Below are positions 47,115 through 60,252 of a stretch of 64,000 nt of DNA, one piece after another. The stretch is from Loripinus fragilis. Its lineage: Eukaryota; Mollusca; Bivalvia; Lucinida; Lucinidae. Each line of letters opens with the position of its first letter. Positions within the stretch are counted from its first letter, which is position 1. The notes below the pieces were generated by a model. The model searched no databases, had not been told where the DNA came from, and saw nothing but the letters and a program-made list of their open reading frames with translations. The stretch spans positions 1 to 64,000 of the forward strand of contig CAXHUL010000243.1 in the NCBI GenBank assembly GCA_964019695.1, written 5' to 3'. Position numbers and translations under genes: made by a program.

Positions 47115-49633
47115 CTACACTGTCTATTAGAGTTCATAGACTGTCTGTTAGTGTAGCTAGACTGTCTATTAGTGTAGCTACATTGTCTAATAGTGTTCCT
47201 AGACTGTCTACTAGTGTAGCTAGACTGTCTTTTAGTGTAGCTACACTGTTTAATAGTGTTCCTAGACTGTCTATTAGTGTAGCTAGATTGTGTATCAATA
47301 TAGCTACACTCTCTATTAGTTTTCATAGACTGTCTATTAGTGTAGCTACACTGTCTATCAATGTAGCTACACTGTCTTATAGTGTTCCTAGACTGTCTAT
47401 TACTGTAGCTAGATTGTCTATTAGTGTAGCTATACTGTCTTATAGTGTTCCTAGACTGTCTATTAGTGTAGCTAGACTGTCTATTAGTGTAGCTACACTG
47501 TCTATTAATGTTCATAGACTGTCTGTTAGTGTAGCTAGACTGTCTATTAGTGTAGCTACACTGTCTTATAGTGTTCCTGGACTGTCTATTAGTGTAGCTA
47601 GATTGTCTATTAGTGTAGCTACACTGTCATATAGTGTTCCTAGACTGTCTACTAGTGTAGCTTGACTGTCTATTAGAGTAGCTACACCGTCTAATAGTGT
47701 CCCTAGACTGTCTATTAGTGTAGCTAGATTGTCAATCAATATAGCTACACTGTCTTTTAGTTTTTATAGACGGTCTGTTAGTGTAGCTAGACTGTCTACT
47801 AGTGTAGCTACATTGTCTATTGATGTTCCTAGACTGTCCGTTAGTGAAGCTAGATTGTCTATCAATGTAGCTACACTGTCTATTATTTTTCTTATACTGT
47901 CTGTTAGAGTAGCTACACTGTCTATTAGTGTTCATATACTGTCTGTTAGTGCAGCTAGACTGTCTATCAGTGTAGATACACTGTCTAATAGTGTTCCTAG
48001 ACTGTCTATTAGTGTAGCTAGGTTGTCTATTAGTGTAGCTACACTGTCTAATAGTGTTCCTAGACTGTCTATTAGTGTAGCTACATTATCTAATAGTGTT
48101 CCTAGACTGTCTACTAGTGTAGCTAGACTGTCTATAAGTGTAGCTACACTGTCTAATAGTGTTCCTAGACTGTCTATTAGTGTAGCTAGACTGTCTATTA
48201 GAGTAGCTACACTGTCTAATAGTGTTCCTAGACTGTCTATTAGTGTAGCTACACTGTCTAATAAGGTTCCTAGACTGTCTGTTAGCGTAACTAGATTGTT
48301 TATCAATGTAGCTACACTGTCTATTTGTTTTCATAGACTGTCTATTAGAGAAGCTACACTGTCTATTAGTGTTCATAGACTGTCTGTTAGTGTAGCTACA
48401 CTGTCTATTAATGTAGCTACACTGTCTTATAGTGTTCCTAGACTGTCTTTTAGTGTAGCTAGATTGTCTATTAGTGTAGCTACACTGTCTTATAGTGTTC
48501 CTAGACTGTCTATTAGTGTAGCTAGACTGTCTATCAGTGTAGCTACACTGTCTAATAGTGTTCCTAGACTGTCTTTTAGTGTAGCTAGATTGTCTATTAG
48601 TGTAGCTACACTGTCTAATAGTGTTCCTAGACTGTCTTATAGTGTTCCTAGACTGTCTATTAGTGTAGCTAGATTGTATATTAGTGTAGCTACACTGTCT
48701 TTTAGTGTTCATAGACTGTCTGTTAGTGTAGCTAGACTGTCTATTAGTGTAGCTACACTGTCTAATAGTGTTCCTAGACTGTCTATTAGTGTAGCTAGGT
48801 TGTCTATTAGTGTAGCTACACTGTCTAATAGTGTTCCTAGACTGTCTATTAGTGTAGCTACATTGTCTAATAGTGTTCCTACACTGTCTACTAGTGTAGC
48901 TAGACTGTCTAATAGTGTAGCTACACTGTCTAATAGTGTTCCTAGACTGTCTATTAGTGCAGCTAGATTGTGAATCAATATAGCCACACTGTCTATTAGT
49001 TTTCATAGACGGTCTGTTAGTGTAGCTAGACTGTCTACTAGTGTAGCTACATTGTCTATTGATGTTCCTAGACTTTCCGTTAGTGTAGCTAGATTGTCTA
49101 TCAATGTAGCTACACTGTCTTTTAATTTTCTTATACTGTCTGTTAGAGTAGCTACAATGTCTATAAGTGTTCATATACTGTCTGTTCGTGTAGCTAGACT
49201 GTCTATTAGTGTAGCTACAATGTCTAATAGTGTTCCTAGACTGTCTATTAGTGTAGCTAGATTGTCTATCAATATAGGTACACTGTCTATTAGTTTTCCT
49301 ATACTGTCTCTTAGTGTAGCTAGACTGTCTACTAGTGTAGCTAAATGGCCTATTAGTGTTCCTAGACTGTCTATTAGTGTAGCTAGACTGTCTGTTAGAG
49401 TAGCTAGATTGTCTATCAATATAGCTACACTGTCTATTAGTTTTCCTATACTGTATGTAAGTGTAGCTAGACTGTCTGCTAGTGTAGTTACATTGTCTAT
49501 TGATGTTCCTAGACTGTGCGTTAGTGTAGCTAGATTGTCTATCAATGTAGCTACACTGTCTATAAGTTTTCTTATACCGTCTGTTAGAGTAGCTACACTG
49601 TCTATTTGTTTTCATCGACGGTCTATTAGTTAG
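47115..49633 (+). repeat. HOR block 21, 2519 bp (120 x 21 - 1)
   Basis: Right-hand copy of block 18 with the two extra monomers retained at about 47909-47950. The terminal cassette has CTTATACCGTC and CTGTGCGTTAG, shared only with blocks 9 and 18, so these three descend from one variant. Confidence 0.9.
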
Positions 49634-51417
49634 CTACACTGTCTATTACAGTTCATAGACTGTCTGTTAGTGTAGCTAGACTGTCTATTAGTGTAGCTAC
49701 GCTGTCTAATCGTGTTCCTAGACTGTCTATTAGTGTAGCTAGACTGTCTACTAGTGTAGCTACACTGTCTAATAGTGTTCCTAGACTGTCTATTAGTGTA
49801 GCTAGACTGTCTACTAGTGTAGCTACACAGTCTTATAGTGTTCCTAGACTGTCTATTTGTGTAGCTAGACTGTCTATTAGTGTAGCTACACTGTCTAATA
49901 GTGTTCCTAGACTGTCTACAAGTGTAGCTACACTGTCTTATAGTGTTCCTAGACTGTCTGTTAGCGTAACTAGATTGTTTATCAATGTAGCTACACAGTC
50001 TATTTGTTTTCATAGACGGTCTATTAGAGAAGCTACACTGTCTATTAGTGTTCGTAGACTGTCTGTTAGCGTAGCTACACTGTCTATTAATGTAGCTACA
50101 CTGACTTATAGTGTTCCTAGACTGTCTATTAGTGTAGCTAGACTGTCTATTAGTGTAGCTACACTGTCTAATAGTGTTCCTAGACTGTCTATTAGTGTAG
50201 CTAGATTGTCTATTAGTGTAGCTTCACTGTCTAATAGTGTTCCTAGACTGTCTATTATTGTAGCTAGACTGTCTATTAGTGTAGCTACATTGTCTAATAG
50301 TGTTCCTAGACTGTCTACTAGTGTAGATAGACTGTCTATTAGTGTTCGTAGACTGACTATTAGTGTAGCTACACTGTCTATTAATGTAGCTACACTGACT
50401 TATAGTGTTCCTAGACTGTCTATTAGTGTAGCTAGACTGTCTATTAGTGTAGCTACACTGTCTTATAGTGTTCCTAGACTGTCTATTAGTGTAGCTAGAC
50501 TGTCTATTAGTGTAGCTACACTGTCTAATTGTGTTCCTAGACTGTCTAATAGTGTAGCTAGATTGTCTATTAGTGTAGCTACACTGTCTAATAGTGTTCC
50601 TAGACTGTCTATTAGTGTAGCTAGACTGTCTATTAGTGTAGCTACATTGTCTAATAGTGTTTCTAGACTGTCTACTAGTGTAGATAGACTGTCTATTAGT
50701 GTAGCTACACTGTCTAATAGTGTTCCTAGACTGTCTATTAGTGTAGCTAGATTTTGTATCAATATAGTTACACTGTCTATTAGTTTTCATAGACGGTCTG
50801 TTAGTGTAGCTAGACTGTCTATTAGTGTAGCTACATTGTCTATTGATGTTCCTAGACTGTCCAGTAGTGTAGCTAGATTGTCTATCAATGTAGCTACACT
50901 GTCTTTTAATTTTCATAAACTGTCTGTTAGAGTAGCTACACTGTCTATTAGTGTTCATACACTGTCTGTTCGTGTAGCTAGACTGTCTATTAGTGTAGCT
51001 ACACTGTCCAATAGTGTTCCTAGACTGTCTATTAGTGTAGCTAGATTGCAAATCAATATAGCTACACTGTCTATTAGTTTTCCTATACTGTCTGTTAGTG
51101 TAGCTAGACTGTCTACTAGTGTAGCTACATTGTCTATTAGTGTTCCTAGACTGTCTATTAGTGTAGCTAGACTGTCTATTAGAGTAGCTAGATTGTCTAT
51201 CAATATAGCTACACTGTCTATTAGTTTTCCTATATTGTATGTAAGTGTAGCTAGACTGTCTACTAGTGTAAATACATTGTCTATTGATGTTCCTAGACTG
51301 TCCGTTAGTGTAGCTAGATTGTATTTCAATGTAGCAACACTGTCTATAAGTTTTCGTATACTGTCTGTTAGAGTAGCTACACTGTCTATTTGTTTTCATC
51401 GACGGTCTATTAGTTAG
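49634..51417 (+). repeat. HOR block 22, 1784 bp (85 x 21 - 1)
   Basis: Paralogue of block 10, offset 23024 at its left end and 22961 at its right end, the step being one 63 bp trimer. The TGTTAGCGTAGC monomer near 50064 and several GTTCGTAGACTG monomers are shared features. Confidence 0.85.
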
Positions 51418-53201
51418 CTACACTGTCTATTAGAGTTCATAGACTGTCTGTTATTGTAGCTAGACTATCTAATAGTGTAGCTTCACTGTCTAATAGTGTT
51501 CCTAGACTGTCTTTTAGTGTAGCTAGACTGTTTACTAGTGTAGCTACACTGTCATATAGTGTTCCTAGACTGTCTATTAGTGTAGCTAGACTGTCTATTA
51601 GTGTAGCTACACTGTCTTATAGTGTTCCTAGACTGTCTATTAGTGTAGCTAGACTGTCTATTAGAGTAGCTACACTGTCTAATAGTGATCCTAGACTGTC
51701 TATTAGTGTAGCTACGCTGTCTAATAGTGTTCCTAGACTGTCTTTTAGCGTAACTAGATTGTTTATCAATGTAGCTACACTGTCTATTTGTTTTCATAGA
51801 CGGTCCATTAGAGAAGCTACACTGTCTATATGTGTTCATAGACTGTCTGTTAGTGTAGCTACTTTGTCTATTAATGTAGCTACACTGTCTTATAGTGTTC
51901 CTAGTCTGTCTATTACTGTAGCTAGATTGTCTATTAGTGTAGCTTCACTGTCTTATAGTGTTCCTAGACTGTCTATTAGTGTAGCTAGACTGTCTATTAG
52001 TGTAGCTACACTGTCTATTAGTGTTCATAGACTGTCTGTTAGTGTAGCTACACTGTCTTATAGTGTTCCTAGACTGTCTATTAGTGTAGCTAGATTGTCT
52101 ATTAGTGTAGCTACACTGTCTTATAGTGTTCCTAGACTGTTTACTAGTGTAGCTACACTGTCTATTAGTGTAGCTACACCATCTTATAGTGTCCCTAGAC
52201 TGTCTATTAGTGTAGCTAGATTGTCTATCAATATAGCTACACTGTCTATTAGTTAGTCTTATACTGTCTGTTAGAGTAGCTACACTGTCTATTAGTGTTC
52301 ATATACTGTCTATAAGTGTAGCTAGACTGTCTATTAGTGTAGCTACACTGTCTAATAGTGTTCCTAGACTGTCTATTAGTGTAGCTACACTGTCTAATAG
52401 TGTTCTTAGACTGTCTATTAGTGTAGCTACATTCTCTAATAGTGTTCTTAGACTGTCTACTAGTGTAGCTAGACTGTCTATTAGTGTAGCTACACTGTTT
52501 AATAGTGTTCCTAGACTGTCTTTTAGTGTAGCTAGATTGTGTATCAATATAGCTACACTGTCTATTAGTTTTCGTAGACGGTCTGTTAGTGTAGCTAGAC
52601 TGTCTACTAGTATAGCTACATTGTCTATTGATGTTCCTAGACTGTCCGTTAGTGTAGCTAGATTGTCTATCAATGTAGCTACACTGTCTTTCATTTTTCT
52701 TATACTGTCTGTTAGATTGCTACACTGTCTATTAGTGTTCATATACTGTCTGTTCGTGTAGCTAGACTGTCTATTAGTGTAGCTACACTGTCTAATAGTG
52801 TTCCTAGACTGTCTATTAGTGTAGCTAGATTGTCTATCAATATAGCTACACTGTCTATTAGTTTTCCTATGTTGTCTGTTAGTGTAGCTAGAATGTCTAC
52901 TAGTGTAGCTACATTGTCTATTAGTGTTCCTAGACTGGGTATTAGTGTAGCTAGACTGTCTATTAGAGTAGCTAGATTGTCTATCAATATAGCTACACTG
53001 TCTATTAGTTTTCCTATACTGTATGTTAGTGTAGCTAGACTGTCTACTAGTGTAGCTACATTGTCTATTGATGTTCCTAGACTGTCCGTTAGTGTAGCTA
53101 GATTGTCTATCAATGTAGCTACACTGTCTATAAGTTTTCTTATACTGTCTGTTAGAGTAGCTACACTGTCTATTTGTTTTCATCGACGGTGTATTAGTTA
53201 G
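51418..53201 (+). repeat. HOR block 23, 1784 bp (85 x 21 - 1)
   Basis: Paralogue of block 11, offset 22961 falling to 22940. It retains both compensating indels: +1 at CTATTAGTTAGTCTTATAC (52251-52266) and -1 at GTTAGATTGCTACAC (about 52709-52724). It has the same length as block 22 although its content differs. Confidence 0.85.
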
Positions 53202-54187
53202 CTACACTGTCTATTAGAGTTCATAGACTGTCTATTAGCGTAGCTAGACTGTCTATTATTGTAGTTACACTGTCTAATAGTGTTCCTAGACTGTCTATTA
53301 GTGTAGCTAGACTGTCTATTAGAGTAAATACACTGTCTAATAGTGTTCCTAGATTGTCTATTAGTGTAGCTACACTGTCTAATAGTGTTCCTAGACTGTC
53401 TATTAGTGTAGCTAGACTGTCTATTAGTGTAGCTACACTGTCTTTTAGTGTTCATAGACTGTCTGTTAGTGTAGCTAGACTGTCTATTAGTGTTGCTACA
53501 CTGTCTAATAGTGTTCCTAGACTGTCTATTAGTGTAGCTAGGTTGTCTATTAGTGTAGCTACACTGTCTAATAGTGTTCCTAGACTGTCTATTAGTGTAG
53601 CTACATTGTCTAATAGTGTTCCTACACTGTCTACTAGTGTAGCTAGACTGTCTATTAGTGTAGCTACACTGTCTAATAGTGTTCCTAGACTGTCTATTAG
53701 TGTAGCTACATTGTCTAATAGTGTTCCTACACTGTCTACTAGTGTAGCTAGACTGTCTATTAGTGTAGCTACACTGTCTAATAGTGTTCTAAGACTGTCT
53801 GTTAGTGTAGCTAGATTGTCTATCAATATAGGTACACTGTCTATCTGTTTTCCTATACTGTCTGTTAGTGTAGCTAGACTGTCTACCAGTGTAGCTACAT
53901 TGTCTATTAGTGTTCCTAGACTGTCTATTAGTGTAGCTAGACTGTCTATTAGAGTAGCTAGATTGTCTATCAATATAGCATCACTGTCTATTAGTTTTCC
54001 TATACTGTATGTTTGTGTAGCTAGACTGTCTACTAGTGTAGCTACATTGTCTATTTATGTTCCTAGACTGTCCGTTAGTGTAGCTAGATTGTCTATCAAT
54101 GTAGCTACACTGTCTATAAGTTTTCTTATACTGTCTGTTAGAGTAGCTACACTGTCTATTTGTTTTCATCGACGGTCTATTAGTTAG
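53202..54187 (+). repeat. HOR block 24, 986 bp (47 x 21 - 1)
   Basis: Shortened paralogue of block 12 that lacks 26 monomers. It includes a local repeat: the run of P and T monomers with CTACACTGTCTACTAG at about 53.60-53.66 kb recurs at 53.72-53.78 kb, 126 bp apart. Confidence 0.85.
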
Positions 54188-57100
54188 CTACACTGTCTAT
54201 TAGAGTTCATAGACTGTCTGTTAGTGTAGTTAGACTGTCTATTAGTGTAGCTACACTGTCTAATACTGTTCCTAGACTGTCTATTAGTGTAGCTAGACTG
54301 TCTATTAGTGTAGCTACACTGTCTAATAGTGTTCCTAGACTGTCTATTAGTGTAGCTAGACTGTCTACTAGTGTAGCTACACTGTCTTGTAGTGTTCCTA
54401 GACTGTCTATTAGTGTAGCTAGACTGTCTATTAGTGTAGCTACACTGTCTTATAGTGTTCCTAGACTGTCTATTAGTGTAGCTAGACTGTCTATTAGAGT
54501 AGCTACACTGTCTAATAGTGTTCCTAGACTGTCTATTAGTGTAGCTACACTGTCTAATAGTGTTCCTAGACTGTCTTTTAGTGTAGCTAGACTGTCAATT
54601 AGTGTAGCTACACTGTCTAATAGTGTTCCTAGACTGTCTATTAGTGTAGCTAGATTGTGTATCAATATAGCTACACTGTCTATTAGTTTTCCTATACTGT
54701 CTGTTAGTGTAGCTTGACTGTCTACTAGTGTAGCTACATTGTCTATTAGTGTTCCTAGACTGTCTATTAGTGTAGCTAGATTGTGTATCAATGTAGCTAC
54801 ACTGTCTATTAGTTTTCTTATACTGTCTGTTAGAGTAGCTACACTGTCTATTAGTGTTCATATACTGTCTGTTAGTGTAGCTAGACTGTCTATCAGTGTA
54901 GCTACACTGTCTAATAGTGTTCCTAGACTGTCTATTAGTGTAGCTAGATTTTCTATTAGTGTAGCTACACTGTCTAATAGTGTTCCTAGACTGTCTTTTA
55001 GTGTAGCTAGACTGTCAATTAGTGTAGCTACACTGTCTAATAGTGTTCCTAGACTGTCTATTAGTGTAGCTAGATTGTGTATCAATATAGCTACACTGTC
55101 TATTAGTTTTCCTATACTGTCTGTTAGTGTAGCTAGACTGTCTATCAGTGTAGCTACACTGTCTAATAGTGTTCCTAGACTGTCTTTTAGTGTAGCTAGA
55201 TTGTCTTTTAGTGTAGCTACACTGTCTAATAGTGTTCCTAGACTGTCTACTAGTGTAGCTAGACTGTCTATTAGTGTAGCTACACTGTCTAATAGTGTTC
55301 CTAGACTGTCTATTAGTGTAGCTAGATTGTGTATCAATATAGCTACACTGTCTTTTAGTTTTCATAGACGGTCTGTTAGTGTAGCTAGGCTGTCTACTAG
55401 TGTAGTTACATTGTCTATTGATGTTCCTAGACTGTCCGTTAGTGTAGCTAGATTGTCTATCAATGTAGCTACACTGTCTTTTAATTTTCTTATACTGTCT
55501 GTTAGAGTAGCTACACTGTCTATTAGTGTTCATATACTGTCTGTTCGTGTAGCTAGACTGTCTATTAGTGTAGCTACACTGTCTAATAGTGTTCCTAGAC
55601 TGTCTATTAGTGTAGCTAGATTGTCTATCAATATAGCTACACTGTCTATTAGTTTTCCTATACTTTCTGTTAGTGTAGCTAGACTGTCTTTAAGTGTAGC
55701 TACACTGTCTAATAGTGTTCCTAGACTGTCTATTAGTGTAGCTAGACTGTCTACTAGTGTAGCTACACTGACTTATAGTGTTCCTAGACTGTCTATTAGT
55801 GTAGCTAGAATGTCTATTAGTGTAGCTACACTGTCTAATAGTGTTCCTAGACTGTCTATTAGTGTAGCTAGACTTCTATTAGAGTAGCTACACTGTCTAA
55901 TAGTGTTCCTAGACTGTCTGTTAGCGTAACTAGATTGTTTATCAATGTAGCTACACTGTGTATTAGTTTTCATAGACGGTCTATTAGAGAAGCTACACTG
56001 TCTATTAGTGTTCATAGACTGTCTGGTAGTGTATCTAGACTGTCTATTAATGTAGCTACACTGTCTTATAGTGTTCCTAGACTGTCTATTAACGTAGCTG
56101 GATTGTCTATAAGTGTAGCTACACTGTCTACTAGTGTAGCTACACAGTCTTATAGTGTTCCTAGACTGTCTATTAGTGTAGCTAGTCTGTCTATTAGTGA
56201 AGCTACACTGTCTAATAGTGTTCCTAGACTGTCTATTAGTGTAGCTACACTGTCTAATAGTGTTCCTAGACTGTCTGTTAGCGTAACTAGATTGTTTATC
56301 AATGTAGCTACACTGTCTATTTGTTTTCATAGACGGTCTATTAGAGAAGCTACACTGTCTATTAGTGTTCGTAGACTGTCTGTTAGTGTAGCTACACTGT
56401 CTATTAATGTAGCTACACTGACTTATAGTGTTCCTAGACTGTCTATTAGTGTAGCTAGACTGTCTATTAGTGCAGCTAGATTTTGTATCAGTATAGCTAC
56501 ACTGTCTATTAGTTTTCATAGACGGTCTGTTAGTGAAGTTAGACTGTCTACTAGTGTAGCTGCATTGTCTATTGATGTTCCTAGACTGTCCGTTAGTGTA
56601 ACTAGATTGTCTATCAATGTAGCTACACTGTCTTTTAATTTTCTTATACTGTCTGTTAGAGTAGCTACACTGTCTATTAGTGTTCATATACTGTCTGTTC
56701 GTGTAGCTAGACTGTCTATTAGTGTAGCTACACTGTCTAATAGTGTTCCTAGACAGTCTATTAGTGTAGCTAGATTGTCTATCAGTATAGCTACACTGTC
56801 TATTAGTTTTCATAGACAATCTGTTAGTGTAGCTAGACTGACTACTAGTGTAGCTACATAGTCTATTGATATTCCTAGACTGTCATTTAGTGAAGCTAGA
56901 TTGTCTATCAATGTAGCTACACTGTCTATTAGTTTTCTTATACTGTCTGTTAGAGTAGCTACACTGTCTATTAGTGTTCATATACTGTCTGTTAGTGTAG
57001 CTGGACTGTCTATCAGTGTAGCTACACTGTCTAATAGTGTTCCTAGACTGTCTATTAGTGTAGCTAGATTTTCTATTAGTGTAGCTACACTGTCTAATAG

Positions 57101-60100
57101 TGTTCCTAGACTGTCTTTTAGTGTAGCTAGACTGTCTATTAGTGTAGCTACACTGTCTAATAGTGTTCATAGACTGTCTACTAGTGTAGCTAGACTGTCA
57201 ATTAGTGTAGCTACACTGTCTAATAGTGTTCCTAGACTGTCTATTAGTGTAGCTAGATTGTGTATCAATATAGCTACACTGTCTATTAGTTTTCTTATAC
57301 TATCTGTTAGAGTAGCTACACTGTCTATTAGTGTTCATATACTGTCTGTTAGTGTAGCTAGACTGTCTATCAGTGTAGCTACACTGTCTAATAGTGTTCC
57401 TACACTGTCTATTAGTGTAGCTAGATTTTCTATTAGTGTAGCTACACTGTCTAATAGTGTTCCTAGACTGTCTTTTAGTGTAGCTAGACTGTCAATTAGT
57501 GTAGCTACACTGTCTAATAGTGTTCCTAGACTGTCTATTAGTGTAGCTAGATTGTGTATCAATATAGCTACACTGTCTATTAGTTTTCCTATACTGTCTG
57601 TTAGTGTAGCTTGACTGTCTACTAGTGTAGCTACATTGTCTATTAGTGTTCCTAGACTGTCTATTAGTGTAGCTAGATTGTGTATCAATGTAGCTACACT
57701 GTCTATTAGTTTTCTTATACTGTCTGTTAGAGTAGCTACACTGTCTATTAGTGTTCATATACTGTCTGTTAGTGTAGCTAGACTGTCTATCAGTGTAGCT
57801 ACACTGTCTAATAGTGTTCCTAGACTGTCTATTAGTGTAGCTAGATTTTCTATTAGTGTAGCTACACTGTCTAATAGTGTTCCTAGACTGTCTTTTAGTG
57901 TAGCTAGACTGTCAATTAGTGTAGCTACACTGTCTAATAGTGTTCCTAGACTGTCTATTAGTGTAGCTAGATTGTGTATCAATATAGCTACACTGTCTAT
58001 TAGTTTTCCTATACTGTCTGTTAGTGTAGCTAGACTGTCTATCAGTGTAGCTACACTGTCTAATAGTGTTCCTAGACTGTCTTTTAGTGTAGCTAGATTG
58101 TCTTTTAGTGTAGCTACACTGTCTAATAGTGTTCCTAGACTGTCTACTAGTGTAGCTAGACTGTCTATTAGTGTAGCTACACTGTCTAATAGTGTTCCTA
58201 GACTGTCTATTAGTGTAGCTAGATTGTGTATCAATATAGCTACACTGTCTTTTAGTTTTCTTAGACGGTCTGTTAGTGTAGCTAGACTGTCTACTAGTGT
58301 AGTTACATTGTCTATTGATGTTCCTAGACTGTCCGTTAGTGTAGCTAGATTGTCTATCAATGTAGCTACACTGTCTTTTAATTTTCTTATACTGTCTGTT
58401 AGAGTAGCTACACTGTCTATTAGTGTTCATATACTGTCTGTTCGTGTAGCCAGACTGTCTATTAGTGTAGCTACACTGTCTAATAGTGTTCCTAGACTGT
58501 CTATTAGTGTAGCTAGATTGTCTATCAATATAGCTACACTGTCTATTAGTTTTCCTATACTTTCTGTTAGTGTAGCTAGACTGTCTTTAAGTGTAGCTAC
58601 ACTGTCTAATAGTGTTCCTAGACTGTCTATTAGTGTAGCTAGACTGTCTACTAGTGTAGCTACACTGACTTATAGTGTTCCTAGACTGTCTATTAGTGTA
58701 GCTAGAATGTCTATTAGTGTAGCTACACTGTCTAATAGTGTTCCTAGACTGTCTATTAGTGTAGCTAGACTTCTATTAGAGTAGCTACACTGTCTAATAG
58801 TGTTCCTAGACTGTCTGTTAGCGTAACTAGATTGTTTATCAATGTAGCTACACTGTGTATTAGTTTTCATAGACGGTCTATTAGAGAAGCTACACTGTCT
58901 ATTAGTGTTCATAGACTGTCTGGTAGTGTATCTAGACTGTCTATTAATGTAGCTACACTGTCTTATAGTGTTCCTAGACTGTCTATTAACGTAGCTGGAT
59001 TGTCTATAAGTGTAGCTACACTGTCTACTAGTGTAGCTACACAGTCTTATAGTGTTCCTAGACTGTCTATTAGTGTAGCTAGTCTGTCTATTAGTGTAGC
59101 TACACTGTCTAATAGTGTTCCTAGACTGTCTATTAGTGTAGCTACACTGTCTAATAGTGTTCCTAGACTGTCTGTTAGCGTAACTAGATTGTTTATCAAT
59201 GTAGCTACACTGTCTATTTGTTTTCATAGACGGTCTATTAGAGAAGCTACACTGTCTATTAGTGTTCGTAGACTGTCTGTTAGTGTAGCTACACTGTCTA
59301 TTAATGTAGCTACACTGACTTATAGTGTTCCTAGACTGTCTATTAGTGTAGCTAGACTGTCTATTAGTGCAGCTAGATTTTGTATCAGTATAGCTACACT
59401 GTCTATTAGTTTTCATAGACGGTCTGTTAGTGAAGTTAGACTGTCTACTAGTGTAGCTGCATTGTCTATTGATGTTCCTAGACTGTCCGTTAGTGTAGCT
59501 AGATTGTCTATCAATGTAGCTACACTGTCTTTTAATTTTCTTATACTGTCTGTTAGAGTAGCTACACTGTCTATTAGTGTAGCTACACTGTATTATAGTG
59601 TTCCTAGACTGTCTACTAGTGTAGCTAGACTGTCTATTAGTATAGCTACACTGTCTATTAGTTTTCATAGACGGTCTGTTAGTGAAGTTAGACTGTCTAC
59701 TAGTGTAGTTACATTGTCTATTGATGTTCCTAGACTGTCCGTTAGTGTAGCTAGATTGTCTATCAATGTAGCTACACTGTCTTTTAATTTTCTTATACTG
59801 TCTGTTAGAGTAGCTACACTGTCTATTAGTGTTCATATACTGTCTGTTCGTGTAGCTAGACTGTCTATTAGTGTAGCTACACTGTCTAATAGTGTTCCTA
59901 GACTGTCTATTAGTGTAGCTAGATTGTCTATCAATATAGCTACACTGTCTATTAGTTTTCCTATACTTTCTGTTAGTGTTCCTAGACTGTCTTTTAGTGT
60001 AGCTAGACTGTCTATTAGAGTAGCTAGATTGTCTATCAATATAGCTACACTGTCTATTAGTTTTCCTATACTGTATGTTAGTGTAGCTAGACTGTCTACT

Positions 60101-60252
60101 ATTGTAGCTACATTGTCTATTGATGTTCCTAGACTGTCCGTTAGTGTAGCTAGATTGTCTATCAATGTAGCTACACTGTCTATAAGTTTTCTTATACTGT
60201 CTGTTAGAGTAGAACACTGTCTATTTGTTTTCATCGACGGTCTATTAGTTAG
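54188..60252 (+). repeat. HOR block 25, 6065 bp (289 x 21 - 4)
   Basis: Second-longest marker-free stretch. Losses of one base at 55874, 58771 and about 60212 (GAGTAGAACACTG) plus the terminal loss give -4, matching the length. It contains a 2897 bp tandem duplication. The distal third is a mosaic of GTGCAGCTAGATTTTG and GTGAAGTTAGACTG monomers related to blocks 2, 3 and 13. Confidence 0.85.
54550..59577 (+). repeat. Tandem segmental duplication, 2897 bp offset
   Basis: About 54550-56680 is repeated at 57447-59577. The offset 2897 = 138 x 21 - 1, the missing base being the ACTTCT deletion present in both copies (55874 and 58771). Small differences include TTTTCATAGACGG at about 55360 versus TTTTCTTAGACGG at 58257, and GTGAAGCTACAC at 56200 versus GTGTAGCTACAC at 59097. 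Beyond the right edge the copies diverge: CTATTAGTGTTCATATAC on the left versus CTATTAGTGTAGCTACAC on the right. Confidence 0.92.

Larger units (their letters stand above)
40815..49720 (+). repeat. Large tandem duplication, ~4.7 kb, offset 4680 then 4722 bp
   Basis: Blocks 17+18 (40.82-44.91 kb) repeat as blocks 20+21 (45.50-49.63 kb). The offset is 4680 until the two-monomer deletion at about 43222 and 4722 afterwards. Similarity continues past the terminal cassette for about 100 bp (GCTACGCTGTCTAATCG in both). Block 19 lies between the copies and is a hybrid, so the duplication junction itself has been remodelled. Confidence 0.92.
46060..54187 (+). repeat. Right member of the ~9 kb dispersed duplication (partner 22.85-31.79 kb)
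   Basis: Blocks 20-24, collinear with blocks 8-12. This member is shorter, mainly because block 24 lacks 546 bp relative to block 12. The sequence after 54187 continues to match that after 31793 for a few hundred bases, including the GTGTAGTTAGACTG and CTTGTAGTG monomers. Confidence 0.88.
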
